Of a DNA stretch of 64,000 nucleotides, positions 21,669 through 33,428 are shown piece after piece. Under the pieces are notes generated by a model, which searched no databases, was not told the origin of the DNA, and saw nothing but the letters and a program-made list of their open reading frames with translations. The stretch spans positions 182,564,778 to 182,628,777 of the forward strand of contig NC_053492.1 in NCBI RefSeq assembly GCF_905171775.1, in the 5' to 3' direction. Position numbers and translations under genes: made by a program. Origin of the DNA: Rana temporaria (taxonomy: Eukaryota > Chordata > Amphibia > Anura > Ranidae). Within the stretch, counting starts at the first letter, position 1. Every line of letters starts with the position of its first letter.

Positions 21669-24600
21669 CTACCCCCACAGAGCTCCCTCTCTAAATCGTA
21701 TATAAGGGGTCCAAGTCGATCTATAATTATCCTCTTGTTCTCTTATTCCCGCAGTTAGCTTCTCCATCTGTTGGATTTCTGATATTCTGCCTAGCCATTG
21801 TTGTCTAGTAGGGCTGCTTGTACTTTTCCATAAGATTGGTACACAAGCCCTTGCAGCCGTCAAAAAATGTCTTATCAAGGACTTTTTGAAATTAGTCGTG
21901 GAGATTGGTATGTCTAGTAGTAAGCAGGTAGCAGGGTTATCTCCCAGCTCTACATCCAATACTTTTATTGTGTCCATGACCATTTTCCAAAAGTCTTTTA
22001 ACTTTGGACATGTCCAAAACACATGTAACATTGTGCCCCTCTCATCCCCACACCTCCAACATCTGTCTGAACTTTCGGGAAATATCCGCTTTAATGCCAC
22101 TGGCGTTTTGTACCACCTGGTTAAAATCTTGTACCCCCCCTCCTGGTACCTTGTGGCTAGGGAAGCTTTATGTGCAAAGTTAAAGATTTTTGTTTTCTGC
22201 GTTTCCGAGAATTTCACTCCTAACTCTCTTTCCCAAGCTTGTACAAATGGTAATTCCTTTGGGGCTTCTAGATCCACCCATAGACTATACATCTGAGAGA
22301 GGGAATGTCTCATCTCTTCTCCCTTCAAACATTGTTCCTTAAATCCTGAGAGCGCTCTGAGAGGACTTCCTTTTGGGTTCAATGCTCTGATAGCAGTTTT
22401 TAATTGAATTTGTCTTAGAGGATCAAGTTCTTTTCTCACTGCTTCCTCCCTTCCCTCCCTCCCTGTCCTTTGGTTGTCCCCTTCAAAATGTATTATTCTA
22501 CTCCAGCCTAAACATTTTATCGTGTCGAAACGAGGGTCTACAAGTCCCAAATGGAACTTGGGGTTCCCCGATACCGGCGTGAGTGGGCTTGGATACTTCG
22601 AAAGATTCGTTCTCCTAAATAGTTTTTTCATTACTCTTAGAGTAGCTCCTAGAGTTGGGTGTTTTTTTTACCTCCGATGGTATATCTTCCTCGTGAATCC
22701 ACACCATACCTTCTAAAGGAATGACTGAAATTTTCTGCTCTATACGTATCCATGGTTTGGACTTCTCTTTTATACACCATTCAACCGTCCTAGCCATATG
22801 TGTCGCCTCGTAATATCCTATTGGATCTGGGAAACCCACTCCTCCCCTCTCTTTTGGTAAGGTCAGAATTTCTCGCCGTAACCTCGCTGGTTTTCCTGCC
22901 CATACAAATTTCGCAAGTCTGGATCTTAAGTCCCTTAGAAATCCCACAGGGATCTTCACCAGTAGGGTTTGGAGTAGGTAAAGTAATCTTGGTAAGACAT
23001 TCATTTTCAATATGTTTATTCTCCCGAACCAAGTGAAACTTTCCTTGTCCCATTTCAGGAGATCTAGCTTGATCTGCCTTACCAAGGGGGCGAAATTCAA
23101 CTCAAAAATTCTATGTAATTTTTTCGAGATTTTAGTGCCCAGGTAGAGTATGTGTGAATCTGTCCATTTAAAAGGAAAAATTCCCTTGTAATTGTTCCTT
23201 GTTCTGTCGATTTACTTCTATCCCCATCGCCTCTGATTTACTTTGAAGTTAGAGAGGTCTCCGTAGTCCCTCAACTCTTTCAGCAAAGCTGGTAGAGACA
23301 ATTCTGGGGCCACCACCGAGAACAAGAGATCATCTGCGAATGCAGCCACTTTATATTCCTCTCCTTTGACCTGAAAACCTTATATCCGTGTTTGATCTGA
23401 TTGTTCTCAGAAGTGGCTCCAGTGTTAGGACAAAAATAATTGGAGAAAGTGGACAACCTTGTCTTGTACCATTTCTTATTGGAAAGGGGTCGGATAGTGC
23501 CTCGTTTACCTTTACCCTTGCCGTCGGGCAAGAGTAGAGGCTAGCAATCCAATTTAACATTCCTGACTCTAAGCCTATGTGCTTTAATGTTGCGCTCAAA
23601 AATCCCCAATCCACCCTATCGAACGCTTTTTCCGCGTCAGTTGATACTAATGCCATAGGGGTCTGGTAATATTGGGCCATGTAGATTATACTTAGCGTTC
23701 TTTGTGTGTTTTCCCTTCCTTCCCTACCGGGAACAAATCCCACCTGATCTGGATGAATAAGAGAGGGAACATGCGCCACCAATCTATTCGCCATTATCTT
23801 GGAAAATATTTTTAAATCTGTATTCAGTAGGGATATTGGACGGTAACTTGAGCATACCGTGGGATCTTTCCCTTCCTTAGGGATAACTACTATATGCGCT
23901 CCTAATGTTTCTCCTCTCATCTGCTGTCCCTCTTTCAATGAATTAAAGGCCTCCAGAAATGTAGGTATTACTTGCTCCTGGAAAGTCTTAGAATATTGTA
24001 ACGTGTACCCGTCTGGGCCTGGGCATTTTCCTGCTTTCATTTCTTTAATTACCTCTAGGACCTCTCCCACCGTGATTGGATTTTCCATATCAAGTTAGCT
24101 CTCATTTGGAATTTTAGGCAATCCTGACTCCCTCAGATACGTTTTTATTCTTTCTTCTCTACTCTGTATCCTCCCTGAGGTAGGCTGTTCCTCTAATTGA
24201 TATAAGCTACTGTAATATTCTCTAAACGCTCCTGCTATTAATTGTGAGGAGTACACTAGGTTATCTCCTTGTGTTTTTTGGATCTGGATTCTCTCAGTGC
24301 ATTCGCTAGCATCCTGCTTGGCTTATTACCGAACTCGTAAAAGGCCCTCCGGCATCTGCTCAACTTGGCTTTCGCCTTGTCCATGAGAAATAGATTGAGT
24401 TTTTCTCGAAGAGACATCAGCCTCTCTTCAAGGTCTCCTTTGTGCGCTTTCTTGTGTTCATTCTCTACTATCTTAATTTCCCCAAGAAGGGTGTCTAGCT
24501 TTGCAGTGAGGATTCTTTTTCTGTGGGCCCCCATTGCAATAAGTATTCCTCTCAGGTAGCACTTGTGTGCTTCCCACTTACAGAGCGGGGATGTTTCATC

Positions 24601-25434
24601 ATCATTATTCCTCTCAAAAAAAGATTCTATTTCCTGCTTTATTTTCCCTTCGTACTCTGGGTCTTTAATTAAGGTTTCATTTAACTTCCAGGTCCACTCC
24701 CTATGTCCCAAAACTCCCCACTCAATAAGACAGCTAACTGGGGCATGATCAGAAATTGTAATTGAGCCTATTGATGCTTCCCTTACATTCATTAGGACCT
24801 TTTGGTCCAGGAATAAATAGTCAATTCTTGTATAAGTTTTGTGTTTATGGGAGTAAAAACTATAATCTCTTTCATGAGCATGCAATGCCCTCCAGCTATC
24901 TACTACTTGTAGGTCATGGATTATGGTCCTTGCTTTTCTCAGTTTACTGTTAGATATGCTGTAAGACCCCCTAGACGAGTCCATAGTGGGGTCCCACACC
25001 ATATTCATGTCTCCTCCCAGAATCAAAACCCCTTCTCTATTTTCTTTTATCACTTCTGCAAATTTTTCCAGGGTGGGGACCGGATCTTCATTCGGAAGCT
25101 AGATATTGACTAACGTGACCTTTTGCTCGTTTATTGTCCCTTTTATCAGTAGAAACCTGCCTTCCTCATCCACCACTACTTTAGATTCTTTCCAAGATAT
25201 ATTTTTAGCCAGTAGGATTGCCACCCCATTTGCTTTTGAGGACTGAGATGCCCCCATGTATATCACTGGGAATCTCTGAGACCTCATTTTTGGGATTTTA
25301 TCCTTTCTAAAGTGAGTTTCCTGGACAAAAACTATTTGTGATTTTAATCTCCCTATTTCTAACATTAATTTTGTTCTTTTTTCTGGAATGTTTAACCCTT
25401 TCACATTATACGAAGTTATATTTATTCTATTCAT
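21669..25434 (-). pseudogene. L1/Tx1 ORF2 pseudogene (endonuclease-reverse transcriptase-zinc knuckle)
   Basis: Starts MNRINITSYNVKGLN with an AP-type endonuclease (FVQETHF, then GGDMNMVWDP, ISDHAPV). The reverse transcriptase follows (KCPGPDGYT, RPISLLNTDLKIFSK, DAEKAFDRVDW, GTRQGCPLSP, AFADDLL near 23330-23350). A C-terminal CX2C-type knuckle, CWRCGDERGTMLHVFWTC, lies near 22010-22065. Defects seen: an in-frame TAG at about 25099-25101 after LVNI; a frameshift near 24280; a TAA just before the RT block (about 24094); a frameshift near 23390 before the FADD box; and a frameshift near 22660. The domain order and knuckle place it in the L1/Tx1 group. It is not functional as it stands. Confidence 0.9.
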
Positions 25435-27893
25435 CTCGTAGCGATTTATCTGATAACTCTTGTAAACTTCTATTACGGGCACCAATTATTTCTCACGCTT
25501 CCTCCCTATCTATATGAGAGAGCGGCGGAGGGAGGAGGCGAGGACAGAGAGAGGGAGAGGAAAAACAATAAAACAAAAAAACACCCTCCCCCCCCCTTGT
25601 ATCTCGGAATCAGGACCACCGTCCGATTGTCCGAGTAATCTTTATTGACCCTCTCGTGGTGACAACTCTCCCCTATCCGAGATGTCCCACCTTCACCCAG
25701 GGACCAAAACAGGAAAAAAAAAAAAAAAAAAAAACCCCCAACGTCTCCGACTACCCCCCAACTGGAGGAGAGACGCTTTATTGGGGGAAAGTGTGAAAAC
25801 ACAGCGGAGAGTCACGTCCGCAGCCCCCCGTCCGATGCTCGCCCTCTTTGTATTATTGCCGTATCCCCTATCCTTGTACCTCCTGTATATTGCCTCTTAA
25901 CTTTAAAAAGCTATGTCCCCTCTAAGTTGTCCCTTATTGTGTCCCCCTATCATGAGGAGGACCATGCCTCGTATTCCTATTACATAAAAAAAAAAAAAAC
26001 ACAACAACTATTAAGTTGCAGATATTATAAATAGATGTACGAAAACCTCCCACTAGAGCCCACTTAACACGCTATCCTCTTACTTGACCCTAATCTCTGG
26101 TCAGTCTCCATTACCTCCTTCATACTATTACAACATGTTCATATATCACAAAGTAACAGTCGTGTTAGCGTGTTCCACGTGAAGTAGTAGTCATATTTAA
26201 CAGAGGTTGCAACAAATAATTATATTAGTATATAATATGGTTGATGCCATATAAAGTAATATGTAGTAATAGCCAACTTGGTGGATATAGGATATAGTTT
26301 AAGAAAAAAAAAAAAAAAATCATAATGGCAGGTACGTTGTGAGAAGAAAAAAAAAAAAAAATTCCCTTTTCTTTCTGTCACAATATTTTACTTCTTCCTC
26401 TAGACATCGTACCATCTCATCTTCCTCATCTTCCTCCCTTTCCTCCTTCCTATTCTCCCCCCTCCCCCTCCCCCCCTCCTCCTTGGATCTACCTACGCGT
26501 CTGTTGGTTCAGAGGGCCCCACCCCCCCCCCCCCCCCAAAAAAAAAAAAAAAAAAAAAAAAGTCACTCCCCACTTCTATTATGTAGACCCCCACTTCTAT
26601 AATATAAAATTACCCGTCTCCCTTTCTCCCTCCCACCCCCTCCCCCTTAAGTAATACATCCCCCTAAGGTGAGCCAAAAAAAAAAAAACTTCACATTCCG
26701 TGAGTCGTGTTTCTCGTGCAATAATCCTCTTCAATGTCTTCCCCTGGGAAAAAAAAAAAAAAAAAAAGGCGGGTGATACACGTCTACTTATATTACCTTG
26801 TTATGCAGTGCAATCCTAGGGCCCTCTAATTCCAGGAGCCTCAGTCGAAGTGTGGTCAAGTGTTATTCTGTGTAAATCCCCCCCTCCTCAACCTCACCCT
26901 CCCTCCCCTCAACCTCACCCTCCCTCCCCCCCTCCCTGGTGTGCCCTCATTGCCCAGAGAAGGGGAAGGAAAGGCAAGACAATTCCTGATACTTAGACTC
27001 CCTGTGCCCCTTTAACACTCTATCCACCAGTCCTCGTATCCCTTTTTTCCCTTTTTTCGGTGTACTTACACCTATGCATATCCTATTGCTCTATCCACAT
27101 ATACATATACATATTCAGAGCGCACAACAAATCCACATCTATTCCAGATCCCTTAAAAAAAACAAAAAAACCCCCAAAAAAACGACGGGGCCAGCGGACA
27201 TGGTTAATCTCTATCATACATTTTGTCATACCTTTAACACTCCTCAAAGTCCCGAATCCCGCCCCCCCCACACCACCTCACCCCACCCCCTCCCCCCCTA
27301 AGAAAAGTCCACCTGGCCCCCTAAAAAAAAACAAAAAAAAAACGCATCCTAAACAAAACAAAAAACCCCCAAAAAAAAAAAGAAGGGAAAAATTTCCCCT
27401 ACACATCCTCGAGACATAGTCCCCCCCACTGTTGTCTGTAGGAGACCATTGTCAGACCGCTCCCTTGCACAGGGCTCCATGCCCCAATCTCCCCTCTTCT
27501 TCCTCTCTGTTCAAGAAATCCACTCCCTTCCGATCCTCTTATAGGAGTAAAAAAAAAAAAAAAAAAAAAAAAAGGGAGCAGAAAAAGAGTTGCTCTCACG
27601 AATTGTAGTGAAAAGCAGGCCTTGTACCCCTTACCAATGGCCCGGCATTTGCCTATTTATTATTTATCTGTCTCTCTCTCTCTCTCCTACCCCAAAAAAA
27701 GGAGAGATTTTCCATCCAGCCTCTGGGGAGGGGAAGAGAGAAAAAGGAGGAAGAGCACCAAAAAATAAATAAATAAATAAATAAAAAAAGAAGAGGGGAA
27801 AAAAGAGGGGGAGTTCCCCTGACATCATTTGGAACAGATCTTCTTTAGCTGAATAGGTTTTTCCTTTCCCCTATTACTGACAGGTCCAACCAA
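25435..27893 (-). other. Long low-complexity inter-ORF region of the LINE
   Basis: About 2.4 kb between ORF1 and ORF2 with no conserved frame. It is made of A runs, C runs and pyrimidine-rich tracts (for example near 26390-26480 and 26880-26940; long A tracts at 25711-25734, 26540-26560 and 27549-27573). Small Lys/Pro-rich or Ser/Leu-rich frames here are compositional. No inserted element ends were recognised. Confidence 0.6.
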
Positions 27894-29315
27894 TTAGGGA
27901 CACTTATTGGATCTGCTCCCAGGAATTGAAAGAGTGTCTGAAGCTGCGAGGGCTCGCTCATAGTAACTCCTTCCTTCCTTTTTTACTATTAAGGCCAACG
28001 GAAACCCCCACCGATAAGTAGCCCCCTTGCTGCGCATATAGTCCAGTAACGGTTTTAATAACCTTCTTCTGTTTTTGGTTTGCCAGCAAAGGTCTTGAAA
28101 TATTTGGATTTCCGCACCCTCCAGCACCCCCAAAGACCCTTCCTTCCATGCCGCCCTGAGAATCTCTTCTTTCGTCAAGTAAAAGTGGACTCTGCATAGC
28201 ACGTCTTGGGGGTTCACTTGATCTTGGTATCGTACTGAGGGGATTCTATGGACTCTATCCAGTTCAAGAGCAGCGTCTGAAGGTTTTTTCAGAATTTTAT
28301 TCAATAGGGAAGTTACAACCTCTCTTAATTCCAAACCTTCATATTTATCCGGAATACCTTTAATGCAAAGATTATTTCTTCTACTTCTATTTTCTGTTTC
28401 TTCAGCCTGCAACTGCAGCCTGATCAAATGTCTCTGCTGAAACAGTAACTTTTCCTCTAACTCAGTCAGTCTAATTTCCATACCATTTTGCATCTCCTCG
28501 CATCTCCCAATTTTCTGGTCAGCTTCCGCTACCTTCGCATGTACATTTTCAATCTCACCCCTCAGTGTAGCAGTGATGTTTGCTACTATCTGCTGTATGT
28601 CTTCTTTGGTAGGAAGAGCTTGAATGAGCCTACTGATTTGCCCAATGTCTGTGGAGGATCCAGTTTCTCCTCTCCCAACCTCTTGTATGTGTTGTGACTT
28701 TTTTGAGGCATGCAATCCTGATGTCTCCGCTGGCATTGTCTGACTAGTCATTTCAATACCCTGGCCTTGCTTAGGTGCCTCCATGCTTAGACCCAAGGAT
28801 GGACTCCCACAAGTACCTAGTCTAGGTTCTGTTGGGGGCCCTAGGGCGGGCTCTTTAGCAGCCTCTAGGGGCCCTCCCAGGGATGGCAAAGCTCTATTTG
28901 ATATATTTAGGGTAAGTGGCTCCTTTACTATATCCTCTACTGTGTGTTCCACCCTGTGTAGAGCCAAATGTCCACCTGTGGGTGTTGATTGCTGATCTCC
29001 TTCCCTCACAGTCTCAATGCATGAAGCTCTTCTCACCTGATTTCCAGAGGGCTCTGCTCTCTGCTCCAGAGGCTTCTCCTTCCCACCTGTCAGCCGTATA
29101 GCCGTTGCTGCTACGGGAGCTGCCGGCTCTGAGGATAAGGGAACTGTCCTTCCCGACGCTGATGATACGCTCTCAGTCAGCGAATTCCTCCTACTTGTTC
29201 CTCGATCCGACTGCTCACTCCCCTTTCCGCTCAAGAACCGCGTGATCTGCGCTTGGCTCGATTGCTGTAGGGCAACCCCGATGTGCTTCGCGGCGCTCCG
29301 TCCTCGTCGTGACAT
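27894..29315 (-). CDS. L1/Tx1 ORF1 protein (RNA-binding)
   Basis: An open frame of 473 residues from ATG at 29315 (MSRRGRSAAKHIGVALQ); an in-frame TTG lies slightly upstream. The first half is low complexity and Ser/Pro/Gly rich. Around residues 220-320 there is a heptad-like segment (TLRGEIENVHAKVAEADQK, RLTELEEKLLFQQRHLIRLQ). This is followed by an RRM-like core (NLCIKGIPDKYEG, then DVLCRVHFYLTKEEILRAAW) and a basic C-terminal region (KNRRRLLKPLLDYMR). This is the layout of L1 ORF1p, a trimeric nucleic-acid chaperone that packages the LINE RNA. No stop or frameshift is visible, unlike ORF2. Whether it is expressed is unknown. Confidence 0.85.
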   Translation of the reverse strand: MSRRGRSAAKHIGVALQQSSQAQITRFLSGKGSEQSDRGTSRRNSLTESVSSASGRTVPLSSEPAAPVAATAIRLTGGKEKPLEQRAEPSGNQVRRASCIETVREGDQQSTPTGGHLALHRVEHTVEDIVKEPLTLNISNRALPSLGGPLEAAKEPALGPPTEPRLGTCGSPSLGLSMEAPKQGQGIEMTSQTMPAETSGLHASKKSQHIQEVGRGETGSSTDIGQISRLIQALPTKEDIQQIVANITATLRGEIENVHAKVAEADQKIGRCEEMQNGMEIRLTELEEKLLFQQRHLIRLQLQAEETENRSRRNNLCIKGIPDKYEGLELREVVTSLLNKILKKPSDAALELDRVHRIPSVRYQDQVNPQDVLCRVHFYLTKEEILRAAWKEGSLGVLEGAEIQIFQDLCWQTKNRRRLLKPLLDYMRSKGATYRWGFPLALIVKKEGRSYYERALAASDTLSIPGSRSNKCP

Positions 29316-29516
29316 CTGCCGCTCGAGCCAGGCTTTCTCCCCGCTCAAGGGGCGTTCAAGGGGCGTACGGGGTTTGCAAAACTTTAGCCGCTCTCCTGGT
29401 TCACGAGCACCGCGGGACTCGGAGGACTCTCCTGGCGAGGACGCCTACTCCGCCATGCTTCCGACTCCTCCCCCCGGAAAACGGAAAAGTAACAACTCCC
29501 CCCCCCTTCACTCCTT

Positions 29517-31331
29517 AATGGGGCGATTTGATTGTTGGCCCCAAATACCTTAAAGAGTCACAGGTCTTCCTTGCGTTGCTTGTTCATAAATCTTAGCGGG
29601 CATTTCCTATTCTGGGTCTGTATCGGGGAGGTAAGTTTCTCCTTGTTGGATCTCGAATTTTTCTTTGGGACACGATTTGTTTGCCCAAACTCCTATTTAT
29701 TCAGAGTGGAAACTGGATTACTGAGAGCCCCTGGGAGTTCGCAAATCCTTTGGGCATTTGTTAAATCTACATTGCTTGAATCCATAAAGCACATTTATGT
29801 TAAGGGGCCATTCTGTTGTGGAGAGTGTGCCCCCCCCCCCCCCTACAAGTGGTGGCATATATACCTGCATGTTTGGAGGGGTAAAGAGACATCACCAGTT
29901 TTATATTATCGTATGGACTTTGTTTGATTTGTTAATTTGATTTTTTTTTTCATTGTTGTGTTGAAGCACCTTACTGTATTTTATTTTTCAAAAGTGTTTA
30001 TTGTACAATTATATTATAAATAATATATAGATACATTTTTTTTTATTGCGTTATTGAAGTGAACAGGGGTAGGCACCATTCTTCTTTCTCTATTCACAAA
30101 ACAACATTGAGGCAGAAAATGGAAAAGTGGGCTTGACACAAAAATATATATATGATACCAACGGATTTGAAAAACAAATTCAACAAAATAACTGAAAGAT
30201 GCTTACTCTACTTTAAACATTCGATTATGCAAGATTCCCTGACCAGTTGCCTGCATAATAAATAGCGTGCATGTTGTCAAAAACTGATGGGAAAATCCTG
30301 TCCTAACTTTGGAGGAATCTTTTGGGTGTATATTCACTCAAAAGATTTCTTAAATTAATCCTTGATAAATACACCCCCTTATACCCATTTTTTTAGGCAG
30401 TATGTTGGCAAAAGCAATGTTAACATGTAAAAAACAAACAACTTAAAACCATAAAAGTTCAGGTGCTAAACCATCACAACACATGTCAACATTTGGTACT
30501 TGCCTGGAGTTTGCATGTTCTCCCTGTGTCTGCGTGGGTTTCCTCCGGGTACTCCGGTTTCCTCCCACACTCCAAAGACATGCTAGTAGGTAAATTGGAT
30601 CTCGTCCAAATTGGCCCAGTATATATGTGTATGACTGTGTCCCTAGCGTGTCATGATCCTACGGGGTAAAAATGACCGCACCAAGCAGATACTGGCTGGA
30701 AAAAGCGCCCAGAGGCGATTCAGTTTGCATGCGTTGCGCTATACAAGATTATATATATATATATATATATATATTCACACACACACACAATATATATTAA
30801 TAAATAAAAAAATAAAGTGATCACATAATCTGTTCTCAGTTAAATTGGCTTGGAGAGCTGGAGCTAGAAAAAGCACTGTACACTGATCTTCCCAATGAAT
30901 GGCTGTGCTGGGTGCCATGTCAGCACAAGTCTTGGCTATTGGAGGACAGAAAGGCTAATGTCTCAGCACAGCCAGAAAACGGACCAAGCTAGGATGGATA
31001 TGCTTCTATGCCTGGTATGGTCAGTTTTAAATAGGAAAGCATGAAAACTGTCAGAATCAGCAGATATTTCATGCAAAGAAAGCAATACACAGAGAACAAG
31101 ATATGTTTCTGTTGTACCATTTAAACGTATCAGGAATATGAAATGTTGGGGTAACATACTTAACTTTCTAGCTCTAGCATATACTAAACACATATATTTG
31201 GCAGGTGGACTTTCCCTTTAAATTATAAAATTTAGATTATTATTAATAAATAATAATAATATTATTATTATTATACTAGTAAAAGCTGTGTAATTTTCTT
31301 GCACAAGGTCATGCATTTCATGACAACTTAA
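29517..31331. other. Intergenic sequence with an L2-like 3' tail
   Basis: No gene seen. At about 30505-30755 there is a sequence with TCTGCGTGGGTTTCCTCCGG and a tail of GCGATTCAGTTTGCATGCG followed by TTGCGCTATACAAG. This is a recurrent 3' end of L2-type LINEs and resembles the tail of the remnant at 5400-5445. An AT run follows at 30750-30773. Confidence 0.6.
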
Positions 31332-31849
31332 AGCGGGGGTTCACCCTTAGAGGGCACTTTTCCCCCTTAGATTCCTGCTCGTTTTTACTAGGGGAATCGG
31401 CTATTTATTTTAAAATATGTGCAGTACTTACCCGTTTACGAGATGCATCCTCTCCGTCGCTTCCGGGTATGGGCTTCGGGAATGGGCGTTCCTTCTTGAT
31501 TGACAACCTTCCGAGAGGCTTCCGACGGTCGCATCCATCGCGTCACGATTTTCCGAAAGAAGCCGAACGTCGGTGCGCAGGCGCAGTATAGAGCCGCACC
31601 GACATTCGGCTTCTTTCGGCTACGAGTGACGCGATGGATGCGACCGTCGGAAGCCTCTCGGAAGGTTGTCAATCAAGAAGGAACGCCCGCTCCCGAAGAC
31701 CCATACCCGGAAGCGACGGAAGAAGATGCAGCTCGAAAACGGGTAAGTACTGCTCATATTTTAAAATAAATAGCCGATTCCCCTAGTAAAAACGAGCAGG
31801 AAGCTAAGGGGAGAATTTTTTTTTTTTTACAAATGGGTGAACTCCCGCT
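31332..31849. mobile_element. TTAA-flanked palindromic MITE (Kolobok-like), copy 2
   Basis: TTAA at 31328-31331 and 31850-31853; ends AGCGGGGGTTCACCC and GGGTGAACTCCCGCT. The arms are complementary over roughly 230 bp each (for example GCTTCCGACGGTCGCATCC left, inverted right). The loop lies near 31580-31600. Confidence 0.85.
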
Positions 31850-32737
31850 TTAAGCATGCATGCCATTGTTAACACAAATATTAATATAAAAGGTACAAAC
31901 ACACAAGATTGTTTGGTATGGGCAATTCTGGTGATTATTTGTGTATGTGTGTGCGCACAGATGAGTGCAGAGTGCAATAGCTGGGCAGATGGTCTATCGG
32001 GTTAATTGGTACTAGAATAAGACGATATATTGGAGATGTCTCCTGACAAGGTCTGTCTGCCCACTCAGATGTGCAGGGAGCTGAAGGAAAGAGATTATTC
32101 TTGCGGTTTCTTTATGTTCAGCTGACAATGAAAATGACCAGCTGTCACTTTCCATTATTTGGACATCATGCAAAACTAAAAAAGAAATATGTGAATTAAA
32201 ATGTGCAATATATTGCAGCACACCAGTACTTAGATGTGGCGGCGGCGGCGGCCGTTCCACCCCCCCCCCCCCAACACTCACTTACTGTATTGCACTTATG
32301 AAGGGGCGTCATCATCCCAGGACATAACTACAGAACACCTCCCTCTCTCTCCATCACCATAACACAGTGGGTAGAGGTTTTGTAGTTCCTATAGACATCT
32401 AGGAGCAATGCTCACTGGTAAGGGTGCAGCACAGGCAGAGAGTTACCAGCTCACAAGATTTCTGGCAAGATGTACAAGTATTTTTTTTTGCACTTATCAA
32501 ACAGATATAACAAAATGCTTTCCATGATTTCTTTAAACACATGAAAAAGGGAGCGAATAAGGAGTTCATTGTTCGGGTTTACATACAATTTTTAACAGCA
32601 TCCTGAAATTAAAGAAAGACAGAAAGCAAGGTCAGTATTCATAACAATATTATTTATTGTGTAAAATAGCGGACACATGGGAACAATATGCAAATATTTC
32701 TTGTAATAACACAAGAATAAAATTCAAAGAAACGTGG
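31850..32737. other. MCCC1: Intergenic tail and MCCC1 3' UTR
   Basis: From 32737 down, the MCCC1 3' UTR continues to a poly(A) site near 32630. Beyond that (31854-32620) no gene is seen. There is a (GGC)n run at 32237-32251 and a C run near 32260-32271. Confidence 0.6.
32653..32658 (-). terminator. MCCC1: MCCC1 polyadenylation signal (AATAAA)
   Basis: The minus strand reads AATAAA at 32658-32653, about 80 bases past the stop codon. The poly(A) site would fall around 32630. It is the first canonical signal downstream. Confidence 0.65.
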
Positions 32738-32848
32738 TCACTCTGACTCTTCTTCAAACTCAACAAGTGGAGCATGTCGGCTGGCTTGTACACCTTCTCT
32801 GAAGTGAACCTTTTTGATGGTGCCTGCTTTGGGTGCTCGTATTGTGTG
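32738..32848 (-). CDS. MCCC1: MCCC1 last exon (end of biotinyl domain and C-terminus)
   Basis: 36 codons plus TGA, beginning HTIRAPKAGTIKKVHFREG and ending VEFEEESE. It completes the biotinyl (BCCP-like) domain: it continues directly after AMKME in the previous exon and supplies the last strands of the fold. MCCC1 is the mitochondrial alpha subunit of 3-methylcrotonyl-CoA carboxylase in leucine catabolism. The acceptor is TAG at 32849-32851 after a T-rich tract. Phase 0. The stop is followed by a short 3' UTR. Confidence 0.95.
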   Translation of the reverse strand, partial: HTIRAPKAGTIKKVHFREGVQASRHAPLVEFEEESE

Positions 32849-33059
32849 CTATAAGAAAACAGATGGCAATTCAATTTTTTTTTTAGAAAACATTACTTTA
32901 AAGAGGTGAATATCAAGATTCATTTTTATAATCTGCTTGGCGTTCAAAGTTGCAAGGCCTGCTTTTTAAGTGTGCCCTCTCCGCCTTTTGAAAAGTTGTG
33001 TAGCACCCTCTAGTGGGCAACAAGTATAGGTAAATTTATTTTGGTAGGAATTGTGGTTA

Positions 33060-33428
33060 GGCCCCTTTCACACATGCAGATCGCTCAGATCCGCCTGTCA
33101 GTTTTTTCAGGCGGATCTGAATGGGCGCTCCATATACCTTTATGAAGCGTTTGGATGTCAGCGGTGACATGTCCGCTGACACCCGATCAGCCCCGATCCG
33201 ATCCTCTCCGCTAAAATGTGACGGATGCAAACCCTATTTTGCATCCAATGAAAATGAACAGACGGTTCGTTTTCATCTGATCCCCCCTAGGGGAGAGCGG
33301 AGATCCAACTGCACAGTGTGCAGAGACAGACCTGTCATCTGCCAGCTCAGCAGGGATCAACGGAGGTATCCCCGCTGAGCAAGCGGATGTTTAAAAGCGC
33401 TCACGAGATCCGCATGTGTGAAGGGGCC
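33060..33428. repeat. MITE with GGCCCCTTTCACACATG ends, TTA duplication
   Basis: TTA at 33057-33059 and 33429-33431; ends GGCCCCTTTCACACATGC and, inversely, the same with slight changes (GCATGTGTGAAGGGGCC). The interior repeats CAGATCCGCCTG and its inverse. A related element lies at 39294-39728. Confidence 0.7.

Larger units (their letters stand above)
21322..29503 (-). mobile_element. Near-complete L1/Tx1-type LINE with 13-bp target duplication
   Basis: An 8.2 kb non-LTR retrotransposon on the minus strand. The 3' end is a poly(A) run (T run at 21320-21338). The direct repeat CCCTTCACTCCTT flanks it at 21309-21321 and 29504-29516, and the 5' end starts with a G run. Order on its own strand: 5' UTR of about 190 bp, ORF1 (29315-27894), a long inter-ORF region (27893-25435), ORF2 (25434 to 21669), and a 3' UTR of about 350 bp. 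It appears full length. ORF2 is disrupted; ORF1 is open. Confidence 0.9.

Noticed and set aside
26339..27419. Ser/Pro- and Lys-rich frames between the LINE ORFs
   Set aside because: They arise from homopolymer and pyrimidine runs and have no domain similarity.
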